A stretch of 64,000 bases of DNA from Caballeronia grimmiae (GTDB lineage: Bacteria; Pseudomonadota; Gammaproteobacteria; Burkholderiales; Burkholderiaceae): NCBI RefSeq assembly GCF_000698555.1, contig NZ_JFHE01000020.1:1-64000 (forward strand), read 5' to 3'. Positions 51,472 to 60,069 of this stretch are shown here, in pieces. The first letter of the stretch is position 1; each line of letters starts with the position of its first letter. Below the pieces are notes generated by a model. The model was not told the origin of the DNA, ran no database searches, and saw nothing but the letters and a program-made list of their open reading frames with translations. The position numbers and the translations under genes are program-made.

Positions 51472-51504
51472 CAAAAAAAGCGACGGCTGAACCTTCAGCC
51501 GTCG
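51472..51504 (-). terminator. Rho-independent terminator of the TRAP operon
   Basis: CGACGGCTGAA - CC - TTCAGCCGTCG is a perfect eleven-base stem at 51481-51504, followed on the minus strand by seven Ts (51473-51479). It lies 110 bases after the DctM stop and directly at the broken 5' edge of the porin relic. Confidence 0.9.
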
Positions 51505-51613
51505 CAAGCGTATGAGATGGGCCTCGCACCCGGCCATCGCACGTATAAGCCGAAATCACGCGAGCCAGGCGCGAGTCACTGCCCAGCCCGCGCGTTTCCA
51601 GAAACTCAACCCC

Positions 51614-52885
51614 TCACTTCGCCCCCAGCAAGTGCGGCAGAAACTGCGGAATATGCGGGAAGAAAATGATCAGCAGCAGGTCGATCACCAGCGCGAGGAT
51701 GAATGGCATGATCGCGCGTGTCGCCTTCTCCACCGATACCCCGCCAATCGACGCCGCCGTGAACAGACAGAAGCCGATCGGCGGCAGGTTGATGCCGATC
51801 GCCGAGTTGATCAGCACGATCACGCCAAACACGACCGGGTCGATATGCATCTGCACGACCAGCGGCAGAAACACGGGAATGACCACGGCGATGCTGGAGA
51901 TCGTTTCGAGCACGGTGTGCGCGACGATCAAGAACAGGTTGATCAGGATCAGCAGCACGATGGCGCTCGTCGTAACGGCGAGGAAGCTGTTCGCCACGTG
52001 AAGCGGAATCTGCGCTTCGATCAGATAACGGCCGAGCACGAACGCGAGCCCAAGCAGGAAGGACACGCGCGTCGTGTTCACCGCAGTGCGGACCAGAATA
52101 TCCTTGAAATGCGAGAGCTTCAGCGTGCGGAAGATGAACGCGCTCACCAGCGTCACATAGACCGCCGCAACCACGCCCGCTTCCACCGGCGTGAATATGC
52201 CGCCGAGAATGCCCCCCAGGATGATGATCGGCGTGAGCAACGCCCAGAACGCCTCGCGAAACGTGGTCCACAGCTTGCGCCCGTCGAACGGCTCGACTGC
52301 GCTGTAGTCGTGCCTGACCGCGGTCACGTAGTTGACGATCATGAACGATGCAACCACCAGCAGCATCGGAATGATGCCGGCGATGAACATCGTGCCGACC
52401 GAAACGTTGGCCGTGTACGCATACACGAGCATGCTCATCGACACGGGCGATAGCAGCCCGAGCGACCCCGCCGCCGATTGCAGCGCCACCGCGAAGGCGC
52501 GGTTGTATCCCTTCTTCACCATGCCCGGAATCATCACCGAGCCGATCGCCGCGGTATCGGCCGTGGCCGATCCGGACAGGTCCGCGAAGAACATGCTCGC
52601 GACGATCGTCACCTGACCGATGCCGCCGCGCATGAACCCGACCAGCGCCTGCGAGAACTCGATGATGCGCTTCGATACGCCGCCCGAATCCATGATCGCG
52701 CCCGTCAGCATGAAGAACGGAATGGCGAGCAAGCCGACGTTGTTCAGATTCGAGAAGAGCTGCTGAGGAATCACCAGCAGCGGCGTGCCGTTCAGCGACA
52801 GCGCGAGCGTGGCTGCGATGCCGATGCAGATCGCAACGGGCACGCCCAACCCGAGCAGTCCTGCGCCAAAAGCGATTGCCCACAT
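51614..52885 (-). CDS. dctM: TRAP transporter large permease, DctM-like
   Basis: 423 residues and about twelve hydrophobic segments. It shows the DctM-type repeats: GVPVAICIGIAATLAL, the FADLSGSATADTAAIGSVMI loop with PGMVKKGY, and in the second half VPVFLPLVVQMHIDPVVFGV then NSAIGINLPPIGFCLF. It forms the Na+-driven channel of a TRAP importer. It starts 10 bases after the DctQ gene and ends 110 bases before an intrinsic terminator. Confidence 0.93.
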   Translation of the reverse strand: MWAIAFGAGLLGLGVPVAICIGIAATLALSLNGTPLLVIPQQLFSNLNNVGLLAIPFFMLTGAIMDSGGVSKRIIEFSQALVGFMRGGIGQVTIVASMFFADLSGSATADTAAIGSVMIPGMVKKGYNRAFAVALQSAAGSLGLLSPVSMSMLVYAYTANVSVGTMFIAGIIPMLLVVASFMIVNYVTAVRHDYSAVEPFDGRKLWTTFREAFWALLTPIIILGGILGGIFTPVEAGVVAAVYVTLVSAFIFRTLKLSHFKDILVRTAVNTTRVSFLLGLAFVLGRYLIEAQIPLHVANSFLAVTTSAIVLLILINLFLIVAHTVLETISSIAVVIPVFLPLVVQMHIDPVVFGVIVLINSAIGINLPPIGFCLFTAASIGGVSVEKATRAIMPFILALVIDLLLIIFFPHIPQFLPHLLGAK

Positions 52886-52895
52886 GATATTTATC

Positions 52896-53483
52896 CTAGA
52901 GATGTTCGGATACGCCTTCGACCAGCGTGGCGTTGCTCTGTGCCTGCGGTGCGAGATGCGATACGACGATGCGCACCAGCGAGTGAAACGCGAGCAGCGC
53001 GCCGCACACGGGAATCGATAGATACGGATAGACCATCGAGATCGGAATCGATGCGGCCGTCTCGGTGCCCATCAGCGCAAGCATGTCGGCGCCGTACAGC
53101 ACGAACACCGCGCCGAGCGCAAGAATCGCGCAGTCGGTGAAGTCCTGGAGCAACGGCGCGAACGCAGCGGGCACGCGATCAGCCAGCACGCGCACTTCCG
53201 GATGCGCGCGCAGCTTCACGCCGGCTGCCGCGCCCAGGCACGTGAGCCACACGAACAGATAGGCCGAGACTTCATCGGACCACGACAGAGAATCGTGCAA
53301 CACGAAGCGGAAGACCACGCCGAGACCGGCCACGATCACCGCCCCGAGCAGCAGGCAACTACAGATGAACAGATTGATCTTCAGCACGATGTCGTCGACC
53401 AACATCAAGCCGCGCGCGAGCTTTTCCATGCGTGTCATCTCCGATGCCAGGTGGGAACCACGGCCGTCGTTCGCATCCGTCAT
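52896..53483 (-). CDS. dctQ: TRAP transporter small permease, DctQ-like
   Basis: 195 residues with four membrane helices. The family stretch LSWSDEVSAYLFVWLTCLGA is followed by AAGVKLRAHPEVRV. A 30-residue soluble N-terminus precedes helix 1. It pairs with DctM in the inner membrane. Its start overlaps the DctP stop by four bases (ATGA), so binding protein and permease are translationally coupled. Confidence 0.92.
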   Translation of the reverse strand: MTDANDGRGSHLASEMTRMEKLARGLMLVDDIVLKINLFICSCLLLGAVIVAGLGVVFRFVLHDSLSWSDEVSAYLFVWLTCLGAAAGVKLRAHPEVRVLADRVPAAFAPLLQDFTDCAILALGAVFVLYGADMLALMGTETAASIPISMVYPYLSIPVCGALLAFHSLVRIVVSHLAPQAQSNATLVEGVSEHL

Positions 53484-54514
53484 TTGGATGCCACCGCCGA
53501 CGCTTGCTTGGCCGCGTTGATCTCCTGATAGAGCGCCGGGCCGTCGGGAATCTTCGCGATCAGTTCATCGCGCGCGGCCTTGGTGGCTTGCTCCCACGGC
53601 GCGGTATCGACCATCGTCACCTGAATGCCCTTCGATTTCATCGCGGTGATGGCAGCGTCGTACTCATGCTTGTATTCCTTCAGGTCGTAGTCCGCTGCAA
53701 TCTTCGCGGACTCCTGAAACGCCTTCTGATCAGCAGGCGAGAGCTTGTCCCACGACGCCTTGCTCATCGCCAGCACGACCGGCAGGTAGTTCACGTGCGT
53801 CACGTAGAAATGCTTGGCGACATCGGAAAACTTGTCCTGAACGAACTGTTCCGGCGACGTGTCCGCGCCATCCACGAGACCTTGCGAGAGCGCGAGAAAC
53901 AACTGGTTGTACGCGAGCGGCGTCGGATTCGCGCCTAGCGCCTTGTAGCCCGCGATGTAGCCGGGGCTTTGCATCACACGCACCTTGAGGTCCTTCATGT
54001 CCGCGAGGGATGTCACGGGGCGCTTGGTCGTGAAGAGGTTGCGTTCGCCCACTGCGAGCCACGTGAGGCCGATCATGTTGACGGGCTTCATCATGTCGAG
54101 ATACTTGCGGCCGACCGGACCTTGCAGCACGCCGTTCGCCTGGTCCATGCTGGAGAACAGATACGGCATGTCGAAGATCTGCCACTGCTTGATCGTATTG
54201 TCGATGGGCGCCTGCGCCGAAATCATCAATTCCTGCGTGCCCGTTCGCAATGCCTGCGCCATCTGCACTTCGCCGCCGAGCTGCGATTGCGGAAAGAGCT
54301 GAATCTCGACATGGCCATGCGTTCGCGCCGCCACTTCCTTGGCGAACACCTGCGCGGTGAGTTGATAGTGGTTATCGGGAGCCAGCGTGTGGCCGAGCTT
54401 CATCACGACCTTGTCTTGCGCCATCACGCCGGACGATGCACTGATGGACATCACGGCGAGCGCCGCGCTCATCGCCACGCGCAGCATGCTCTGCGCTTTG
54501 GAAAGCGAACTCAT
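53480..54514 (-). CDS. dctP: TRAP transporter substrate-binding protein, DctP-like
   Basis: 344 residues with a signal peptide (MLRVAMSAALAVMSISASSG, cleavage near VMAQD). The mature protein opens VVMKLGHTLAPDNHYQLTAQ and includes VRVMQSPGYIAGYKALGANP, where the conserved Arg would bind a substrate carboxylate, then SQGLVDGAD. The long frame goes to 54691, but AAGGAGA before the ATG at 54514 fixes the start. The neighbourhood (GH88, AraC) suggests a uronate-like or other acid ligand, inferred only. Confidence 0.93.
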   Translation of the reverse strand: MSSLSKAQSMLRVAMSAALAVMSISASSGVMAQDKVVMKLGHTLAPDNHYQLTAQVFAKEVAARTHGHVEIQLFPQSQLGGEVQMAQALRTGTQELMISAQAPIDNTIKQWQIFDMPYLFSSMDQANGVLQGPVGRKYLDMMKPVNMIGLTWLAVGERNLFTTKRPVTSLADMKDLKVRVMQSPGYIAGYKALGANPTPLAYNQLFLALSQGLVDGADTSPEQFVQDKFSDVAKHFYVTHVNYLPVVLAMSKASWDKLSPADQKAFQESAKIAADYDLKEYKHEYDAAITAMKSKGIQVTMVDTAPWEQATKAARDELIAKIPDGPALYQEINAAKQASAVASK

Positions 54515-54560
54515 ATTGTCTCCTTGCTCGATATGGACACCGGCCCGCGCATGGCTCGTC

Positions 54561-54571
54561 TGGACATTTCC
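54561..54571 (-). promoter_or_regulatory. GGAAATGTCCA motif upstream of the TRAP operon
   Basis: Read on the minus strand, toward dctP, GGAAATGTCCA lies 47-57 bases before the dctP start. The identical eleven bases occur before the GH88 gene at 59977-59987 on the plus strand. A shared AraC-type half-site is the likely reason. Confidence 0.5.
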
Positions 54572-54645
54572 AATTGCAGGCCAGCGGGTTGACGCCAGTA
54601 TTTGTGATCGCGTGAAAGGTGCGTTAGGACCGCCCTTCGGATTTC

Positions 54646-54701
54646 TTGGACTTTTTAACGGCGCGAATGCGAGTCCCGCGACGCGCTGCAAAAAAGTCCA
54701 A
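54646..54701. promoter_or_regulatory. Eleven-base inverted repeat between divergent operons
   Basis: TTGGACTTTTT (54646-54656) and AAAAAGTCCAA (54691-54701) are perfect inverted copies separated by 34 bases, in the 309-base gap between dctP and the divergent MaoC operon. Each copy contains the GTCCA core of the motif before dctP and GH88 and reads toward one of the two operons. Extended to 54690-54712, the right copy matches the GH88 site at 17 of 23 positions. Confidence 0.6.
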
Positions 54702-54823
54702 AAGATCGCGCGAACCGTCCTACCCGTTGAATGGGGCCTCTCTTTAAAGTGACTTCACGCTGACGGCCCGGTGTGAGAACGCATCCCGCCGTATCGACTC
54801 AACTCACCACGACAATTCACGAC

Positions 54824-55249
54824 ATGGCCAAACGTCCTCATATGGATTGCTATGCAATCGGCGACACCGCCGACTTCGCCAAGACCGTATCCGAATACGA
54901 CATCTATGGTTTCGCCGGCATCGTCGGCGACTTTTACGCCGTGCATCTCAACGAGGAATACGCGAAAGGCACGCGCTTCGAGAAGCGCATTGCGCAAGGC
55001 TGCTTGTCGGTCGGCTTCCTGTCCACGGTCATGGGCTATATGGCGCAGAAGGCGCCGAGTCCGGGCGCGGTCTCGTATCGCTACGACATCACGTTCAATG
55101 CGCCGGTGTTCATCGGCGATACCGTGACTGCGCGTCTGACGCTTGCGGAGAAGGACGAAGAACGCAACGTGTGCGTGTTCACCGCCGATGTGACACGCCA
55201 GGATGGCGTCGTCGTGGCGTCGGGCAACACCTATCTGAAAGTGCTGTGA
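54824..55249 (+). CDS. MaoC-like hot-dog dehydratase
   Basis: 141 residues, a single hot-dog domain. AGIVGDFYAVHLNEEYA provides the Asp and His of the hydratase motif, followed by EKRIAQGCLSVGFL and FNAPVFIGDTVTARL. The frame starts at 54773, but the ATG at 54824 fits the family start better. It is the first gene of a five-gene operon for CoA esters, divergent from the TRAP importer, and expected to hydrate or dehydrate an acyl-CoA intermediate. Confidence 0.86.
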   Translation: MAKRPHMDCYAIGDTADFAKTVSEYDIYGFAGIVGDFYAVHLNEEYAKGTRFEKRIAQGCLSVGFLSTVMGYMAQKAPSPGAVSYRYDITFNAPVFIGDTVTARLTLAEKDEERNVCVFTADVTRQDGVVVASGNTYLKVL

Positions 55250-55253
55250 CGCT

Positions 55254-56066
55254 ATGCAGACATCTTCCCCTCCCGTTCTCGTCACTCAGCACGGCCCGTT
55301 GCGTCTTTTGACGCTCAATCGCGCCGACAAGCTCAACGCATTCACACCCGAAATGCTGGCCTCGCTCGACAAAGGCATCGAAGACGCGCTTGCCGACGAT
55401 TCGACGCGCGTCATTGCGATCACCGGCAGCGGTCCGAAGGCGTTCGCAGCCGGCAACGATATCGAACGGCTCGTCTCGATGGATGGCGTCGCTGCCTATC
55501 GCGACATGGTGGCCGGACAGCGCGCGCTGCTGCGCCTGCACGAGTGTGCGAAGCCGACCATCGCGATGGTCAACGGCTATGCGCTCGGCGGCGGCTTCGA
55601 ACTGGCGCTCGCATGCGATTTCATCTTGGCGTCGACGAATGCGAGCTTCGCATTCCCGGAGATCACGCTCAACACGATGCCCGGCTGGGGCGGCACGCAA
55701 CTCGCCGTCGCCAAGATGGGACTTGCATGCGCAAAGCGCTTTGTGTTGAGCGGCCGGCGCTTCTCCGCGCAGGAATGCGAGCCGTTCGGCTTCATTCATG
55801 AGTTCGCTGCGCCCGAAGCCCTGTTCGATGCCGTCCAGTCGCTTGCAAAAACACTCGCTTCATACGATCCCTTCGCGGTCGAGATGGCCAAGCGCGCGTT
55901 GAACCGTGCAAATGAATTGCCCCTGTCCGCAGGGCTCGATTTCGAAGCCGCGCATTACACCGTGAATTTTGCGAGCGAAGGCGCGCGCGCCGGGCTCAGG
56001 CAATTCATCGAACGAAGAGGCGCGCGGCACGCTGCTCAAATTCAACCTGCACCGGTCACGCCATGA
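55254..56066 (+). CDS. Enoyl-CoA hydratase/isomerase family protein
   Basis: 270 residues, crotonase fold. Oxyanion-hole regions are SGPKAFAAGNDIERL and NGYALGGGFELALACDF. The two catalytic glutamates of true hydratases are kept: one in GGGFELA and one in SFAFPEITLNTMPGWGGTQ. It begins four bases after the MaoC gene and overlaps the acyl-CoA dehydrogenase start by four bases. Together with these it forms a beta-oxidation-like unit. Confidence 0.9.
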   Translation: MQTSSPPVLVTQHGPLRLLTLNRADKLNAFTPEMLASLDKGIEDALADDSTRVIAITGSGPKAFAAGNDIERLVSMDGVAAYRDMVAGQRALLRLHECAKPTIAMVNGYALGGGFELALACDFILASTNASFAFPEITLNTMPGWGGTQLAVAKMGLACAKRFVLSGRRFSAQECEPFGFIHEFAAPEALFDAVQSLAKTLASYDPFAVEMAKRALNRANELPLSAGLDFEAAHYTVNFASEGARAGLRQFIERRGARHAAQIQPAPVTP

Positions 56067-57226
56067 CGAACTCGATCAATCAACCGCACTGGCTTGGCGA
56101 ACAGCACACGATGATCCGCGAAGCCGTCCGACGCTTCGCGGAAAAGGAAATCGCACCGCAATCGGAGACGCTCTGGGAACAGGAAGCCTTTCCGTACACG
56201 CTCTGGCGACAGGCGTGCGAGCTCGGCTTCACTGGTCTGCCCTACTCCGAACGGTTCGGCGGCGGCGGTGGCGACTGGCTATCCTTCGTGATCGTGCTGG
56301 AAGAGCTTGCACGCGTGGATTGCGCCGTCGCCAATGCGCTGATGGCCAATTCAACGGTGGCGAGCCTGCTCAGCAACTACGGCACGACCGAGCAGAAGGA
56401 GCGCTTCCTGCGGCCTATCCTGGATGGCTCGCAGATCGGCTCGATCGGACTGTCCGAGCCCGACGCCGGATCGGACGCCGCGAACATCGGCACACGCGCG
56501 ACCTTCGATGGCGACCGATGGATCATCGATGGCGCAAAGACGTTCATCAGTAACTCGGGCACCGAAATCGGCGGGCCAACGGTGATCGCGGCGGTGACGG
56601 GCACGCGACCCGACGGCCGCAAGGAGATCTCCAGCTTCATCGTGCCGCAGGGCGTACCTGGCTTCAGCAAAGGCCGCAAGCTGCGCAAGATCGGCTGGCG
56701 CGCGTCGATCACGCACGAACTGTTCTTCGAGCGATGCGCGATTCCTGCGGACCACCTGCTCGGCGAACGCGGCGCGGGACTGCGCCAGACGCTCGCGCAG
56801 ATCAGCACGGGGCGCATTCTCATTGGTGCGCTCGCGCTCGGGATTCTGCAGGGATCACTGGATCGTTCCATCGCATACATGAAGGAGCGCCGCGCGTTCG
56901 GGCGCGCGATCGCAGAGTTTCAGGGCCTTCAGTTCAAGATCGCCGACATGGCGACCGATGCCCATGCCGCGCGCCTCATGCTCTACGACGCCGCCGCGCT
57001 CAAGGATGCCGGCTCGCCCTTCGACGCAGCGGCGTCGCAAGCCAAGCTATTTGCGAGCGAACACGCGATGAAGGCCGCGCATCAGGCAGTGCAGATTCAT
57101 GGCGGCTACGGCGTGATGGCCGAGTTCGCAGTCGCCCGCGCGTTCGGCGATGCGAAGGTGCTGGAGATCGTCGAAGGCACATCGGAAATACAACGCATGA
57201 TCATCGCGCGCACGCTGCTGGCGTGA
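56063..57226 (+). CDS. Acyl-CoA dehydrogenase
   Basis: 387 residues with the three acyl-CoA dehydrogenase domains: helical N-terminus (EAVRRFAEKEIAPQSETLWE), beta middle domain (GSIGLSEPDAGSDAANI, with FISNSG), and helical C-terminus (QIHGGYGVMAEFAVARAFGD). The usual C-terminal region VEGTSEIQRMIIAR carries the likely catalytic base Glu. It oxidises an acyl-CoA with FAD and passes electrons to ETF. Its ATG overlaps the hydratase stop. The chain type of the substrate is not readable. Confidence 0.93.
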   Translation: MTNSINQPHWLGEQHTMIREAVRRFAEKEIAPQSETLWEQEAFPYTLWRQACELGFTGLPYSERFGGGGGDWLSFVIVLEELARVDCAVANALMANSTVASLLSNYGTTEQKERFLRPILDGSQIGSIGLSEPDAGSDAANIGTRATFDGDRWIIDGAKTFISNSGTEIGGPTVIAAVTGTRPDGRKEISSFIVPQGVPGFSKGRKLRKIGWRASITHELFFERCAIPADHLLGERGAGLRQTLAQISTGRILIGALALGILQGSLDRSIAYMKERRAFGRAIAEFQGLQFKIADMATDAHAARLMLYDAAALKDAGSPFDAAASQAKLFASEHAMKAAHQAVQIHGGYGVMAEFAVARAFGDAKVLEIVEGTSEIQRMIIARTLLA

Positions 57227-57249
57227 ACGATCGCTGCAACCGAGGGGGA

Positions 57250-58449
57250 ATGGATATGCTGGAAGGCATCAAGGTACTGAGTTTCACCCACTTTTTGCAA
57301 GGCCCCGCCGCCGTTCAGATGCTCGCCGATGTCGGTGCGGACGTCATCAAGATCGAACCTCCGGGCGGTGCATTCGAACGCAGCTGGACCGGCGCGGACG
57401 CGTTTATCGAAGGCGTAAGCGTCTTCTTTCTGCTCGGCAACCGCAACCAGCGCAGCATCTCACTCGATCTGCGCGAAGAAGCGGCGCGCGAGATCGTGTG
57501 GCGTCTGATTCGCGAAGCCGATGTGATCGTCGAGAACTATCGTCCCGGCGTGCTGGACAAGATGGGCTTCGGTTATGCGCAGGTGCACGAAGTCAATCCG
57601 CGACTCGTCTACTGTTCATGCACCGGTTACGGATCGTCCGGACCGTATCTGAAGCGCCCCGGTCAGGACTTGCTGTTGCAGGCGATGAGCGGCATGACGC
57701 TGCTTTCCGGCGATGCCGAATCGCCGCCGACGCCGGTCGGCTCCGCAATCGTCGATCAGCACGCCGCCGCCCTCGCCGCGTTCGGCGTCATCGCTGCGTT
57801 GCAGGCGCGCGAGCGCACGGGCGTAGGCGCGCGCATCGAAAGCAATTTGCTCAATGCTGCGCTCGATCTTCAGATCGAACCGTTCACGTACTACATGAAC
57901 AAGGGGCCGCTGTGGGCGCGCACGCATCCGCCGACGGGCAGCCGCTTCCATCCGGCGCCCTACGGTGTGTACAAGACGCGCGATGGCTACATTGCGATGT
58001 CTCTCACGCCGACGCAAAAGCTCGCGGGGGCGTTGTCGTGTCCGGCGCTTGCGGAGTTCACACATCCGAAGGACAACGTGCTGCGTCGCGACGAAATCAA
58101 TCGGCTTGTCTATGACACGCTCAAGACGCGCACAACGGAAGAGTGGATGCGTACCTTCGAGGAACACGACATCTGGTTCGCGCCGGTCAACGACTATGAG
58201 CAGGTCGAGCATGATCCCCAAGTCGCGCACAACCAGATGATCATGTCGTTCGACCATGACGAAGCCGGCCCCGTGCGCGTGCTCGCGCATCCGGTGCGCT
58301 ATGACGGCGAAGCGCCGGGCCTGCGTCGCCACCCGCCGAAACAGGGACAACATACCCGCGAAGTGCTCGCGGAACTGGGTTATACGCCGCAAGAGATCGA
58401 CGCCTATGTCGAAGGCGGCATCGCATTGACATCGAGGAGAGAAGCGTGA
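57250..58449 (+). CDS. Class III CoA-transferase (CaiB/BaiF family)
   Basis: 399 residues. Typical segments are LEGIKVLSFTHFLQGPAAVQ, LADVGADVIKIEPPGG, RNQRSISLDLR and the active-site region KRPGQDLLLQAMSGM, whose Asp forms the acyl-anhydride/CoA intermediate. GAGGGGG at 57242-57248 sits closer to the ideal distance from the ATG at 57256 than from the one at 57250, so the protein may be two residues shorter. It should activate the free acid imported by the TRAP system for the enzymes encoded around it. Confidence 0.9.
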   Translation: MDMLEGIKVLSFTHFLQGPAAVQMLADVGADVIKIEPPGGAFERSWTGADAFIEGVSVFFLLGNRNQRSISLDLREEAAREIVWRLIREADVIVENYRPGVLDKMGFGYAQVHEVNPRLVYCSCTGYGSSGPYLKRPGQDLLLQAMSGMTLLSGDAESPPTPVGSAIVDQHAAALAAFGVIAALQARERTGVGARIESNLLNAALDLQIEPFTYYMNKGPLWARTHPPTGSRFHPAPYGVYKTRDGYIAMSLTPTQKLAGALSCPALAEFTHPKDNVLRRDEINRLVYDTLKTRTTEEWMRTFEEHDIWFAPVNDYEQVEHDPQVAHNQMIMSFDHDEAGPVRVLAHPVRYDGEAPGLRRHPPKQGQHTREVLAELGYTPQEIDAYVEGGIALTSRREA

Positions 58450-58919
58450 GCGCACAAACGAACAACTGGCCCGCGCTCCTGCGCTTCGACGATGTCGATA
58501 TCGGCCGCACGCAGGTGATCGTGCACACGATTTCCGAAGCTGAAGTCAACGCGTTCGCGCATCTCTCGGGCGACCTGAACCCGCTGCACATGGAAGACGC
58601 ATTCGCCGAATGCTCGCCGTTCGGCCGGCGCGTCGTGCATGGGCTGCTGACGGCGGCGCTCGTCTCGGCGGCGCATACGCAACTCACGGGGCCGGGCTTC
58701 GCGTATGTCGGACAGGAACTGCGCTTCCTGGGGCCGGTATATATCGGCGATACGGTCACGATCAACGTTTGCGTCGTCGAAAAGAAGCCGGCCAAGCACA
58801 TTCTCGTAATGGATACGACCGTTCGAAATCAGCTTGGGCGCGTCGTGCTGAGCGGGCTTTCCGCACTGAAGGAACTGCGTTTCGACGAAGCGATGATGGC
58901 GCGCAATCTCGCCGCATGA
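58446..58919 (+). CDS. MaoC-like hot-dog dehydratase, second copy in the operon
   Basis: 157 residues. The motif FAHLSGDLNPLHMEDAFA carries the hydratase Asp and His, followed by RRVVHGLLTAALVS and FLGPVYIGDTVTINV. It starts with GTG inside the CoA-transferase stop (GTGA overlap). It shares only moderate similarity with the first MaoC gene of the operon, so the two may act on different intermediates or form a heteromer, as two-gene MaoC hydratases sometimes do. Confidence 0.88.
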   Translation: MSAQTNNWPALLRFDDVDIGRTQVIVHTISEAEVNAFAHLSGDLNPLHMEDAFAECSPFGRRVVHGLLTAALVSAAHTQLTGPGFAYVGQELRFLGPVYIGDTVTINVCVVEKKPAKHILVMDTTVRNQLGRVVLSGLSALKELRFDEAMMARNLAA

Positions 58920-59057
58920 GTTCGCGCGCCACGCTTTCACGGTGTAAATGCCAGTAACGTCGAGGGCCCATGCACGGCTACACTCCTACATGGGTCCGAG
59001 AATCGCCGGACCGCTGGCAGGCGCCAAGACAGAGCGCCACCGACGAGGAGGAGACAG

Positions 59058-59954
59058 TTGGATACCGCATGTTGCTGCCACGTCCCGGTCATCAAGATCG
59101 ACGACTACGAATACGGCGCGCACGTCAAGACACGGGATTTCCATCTCGCACCCATCGAGGCGCTGAAATCGACGCTGGTATATCCGCATCGCCACGACTT
59201 CTATCACGTGATGTGGGTAATCGAAGGAAGCGGCTCGCACGTGATCGATTCGGTGCGCTATGACGTGCGCCCGCATACGCTCTATTTCATGACGCCGGGA
59301 CAGATCCACGATCTGGACCTGTCCGCCGACACGCTCGGCTATTCGATCAGCTTTTCATCCGAGTTCTTCGCGTTTCGAGTCCAGAACCGTCATACCGAAA
59401 CCGAAGTTCCCGCCTACAATTTCGAGCAGCTCGACGCCTGCCTCCATCTGAGCGATGCTCAGGTGCGCGAACTGATGCGCGTGATGGACGGCATCCGCGA
59501 AGAGTACCGGAATGAAGAGGTCGGCTACACCGATGCAATCTGGGCCTGGCTGCATGTGTTTCTCATCAAGGTTGCGCGCATGTGCGATGCCGCCGCCATG
59601 CGCGACGCCGCTGCGTCGCGCAGCGTTCTGCTGTCACGCCGCTTCAAGAGCCTGCTCGAAAAGCATTTCCGCTCCGTCAATGAAGCGGCCGATTACGCTC
59701 GCCTTCTCAACGTCACCGAGCGAGCGCTCAACGAAGCAACGCGTCAGGCGCTTGGCAGCACGGCGCCCAAGCTCATCCGCGAGCGCGTGATGCTCGAGGC
59801 GAAGCGATTACTGTTGCACTCCGAAGTAAATGTCGCCGAGATCGCGGCGATGCTGTCCTTCGACGATCCAGCCTATTTCAGCCGCTGCTTTCGCAAACAC
59901 ACGGGCCGCTCGCCGATCGACTACCGGCGCAGCCTCGAAAAATTGCATATCTGA
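59058..59954 (+). CDS. AraC-family transcriptional regulator
   Basis: 298 residues starting at TTG with GAGGAGGAGA just upstream; no ATG fits the cupin start. Residues 15-110 form the sugar-binding cupin (YPHRHDFYHVMWVIEGSGSH, then PGQIHDL). Residues 190-295 hold two helix-turn-helix motifs (VNEAADYARLLNVTERALNE, and VAEIAAMLSFDDPAYFSRCF). It lies between the CoA operon and the GH88 gene on the same strand. It is the probable activator of both and of the TRAP operon through the GTCCA motif. Confidence 0.9.
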   Translation: MDTACCCHVPVIKIDDYEYGAHVKTRDFHLAPIEALKSTLVYPHRHDFYHVMWVIEGSGSHVIDSVRYDVRPHTLYFMTPGQIHDLDLSADTLGYSISFSSEFFAFRVQNRHTETEVPAYNFEQLDACLHLSDAQVRELMRVMDGIREEYRNEEVGYTDAIWAWLHVFLIKVARMCDAAAMRDAAASRSVLLSRRFKSLLEKHFRSVNEAADYARLLNVTERALNEATRQALGSTAPKLIRERVMLEAKRLLLHSEVNVAEIAAMLSFDDPAYFSRCFRKHTGRSPIDYRRSLEKLHI

Positions 59955-59976
59955 CTTGTCGCTGGCGCTTCAGCGC

Positions 59977-59999
59977 GGAAATGTCCAACAGTTCACGCG
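59977..59999 (+). promoter_or_regulatory. Shared GTCCA motif upstream of the GH88 gene
   Basis: The sequence begins GGAAATGTCCAACAG and continues to 59999, 71-93 bases before the GH88 start and reading toward it. It matches 17 of 23 bases of the site at 54690-54712 before the MaoC operon and shares eleven identical bases with the site before dctP. It is the best candidate binding site of the AraC regulator. Confidence 0.55.
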
Positions 60000-60069
60000 T
60001 TTCATCCTAACGCCGTCGCATGAGCGGTTCTTAGAATCGATCTGCGCATGACGAACTCAAGGAGACAAC

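Noticed and set aside
51512..52453. A plus-strand frame of 313 codons opposite DctM
   Set aside because: The translation is almost wholly charged (Arg, Asp, His, Gln), which is the expected antisense of hydrophobic membrane helices.
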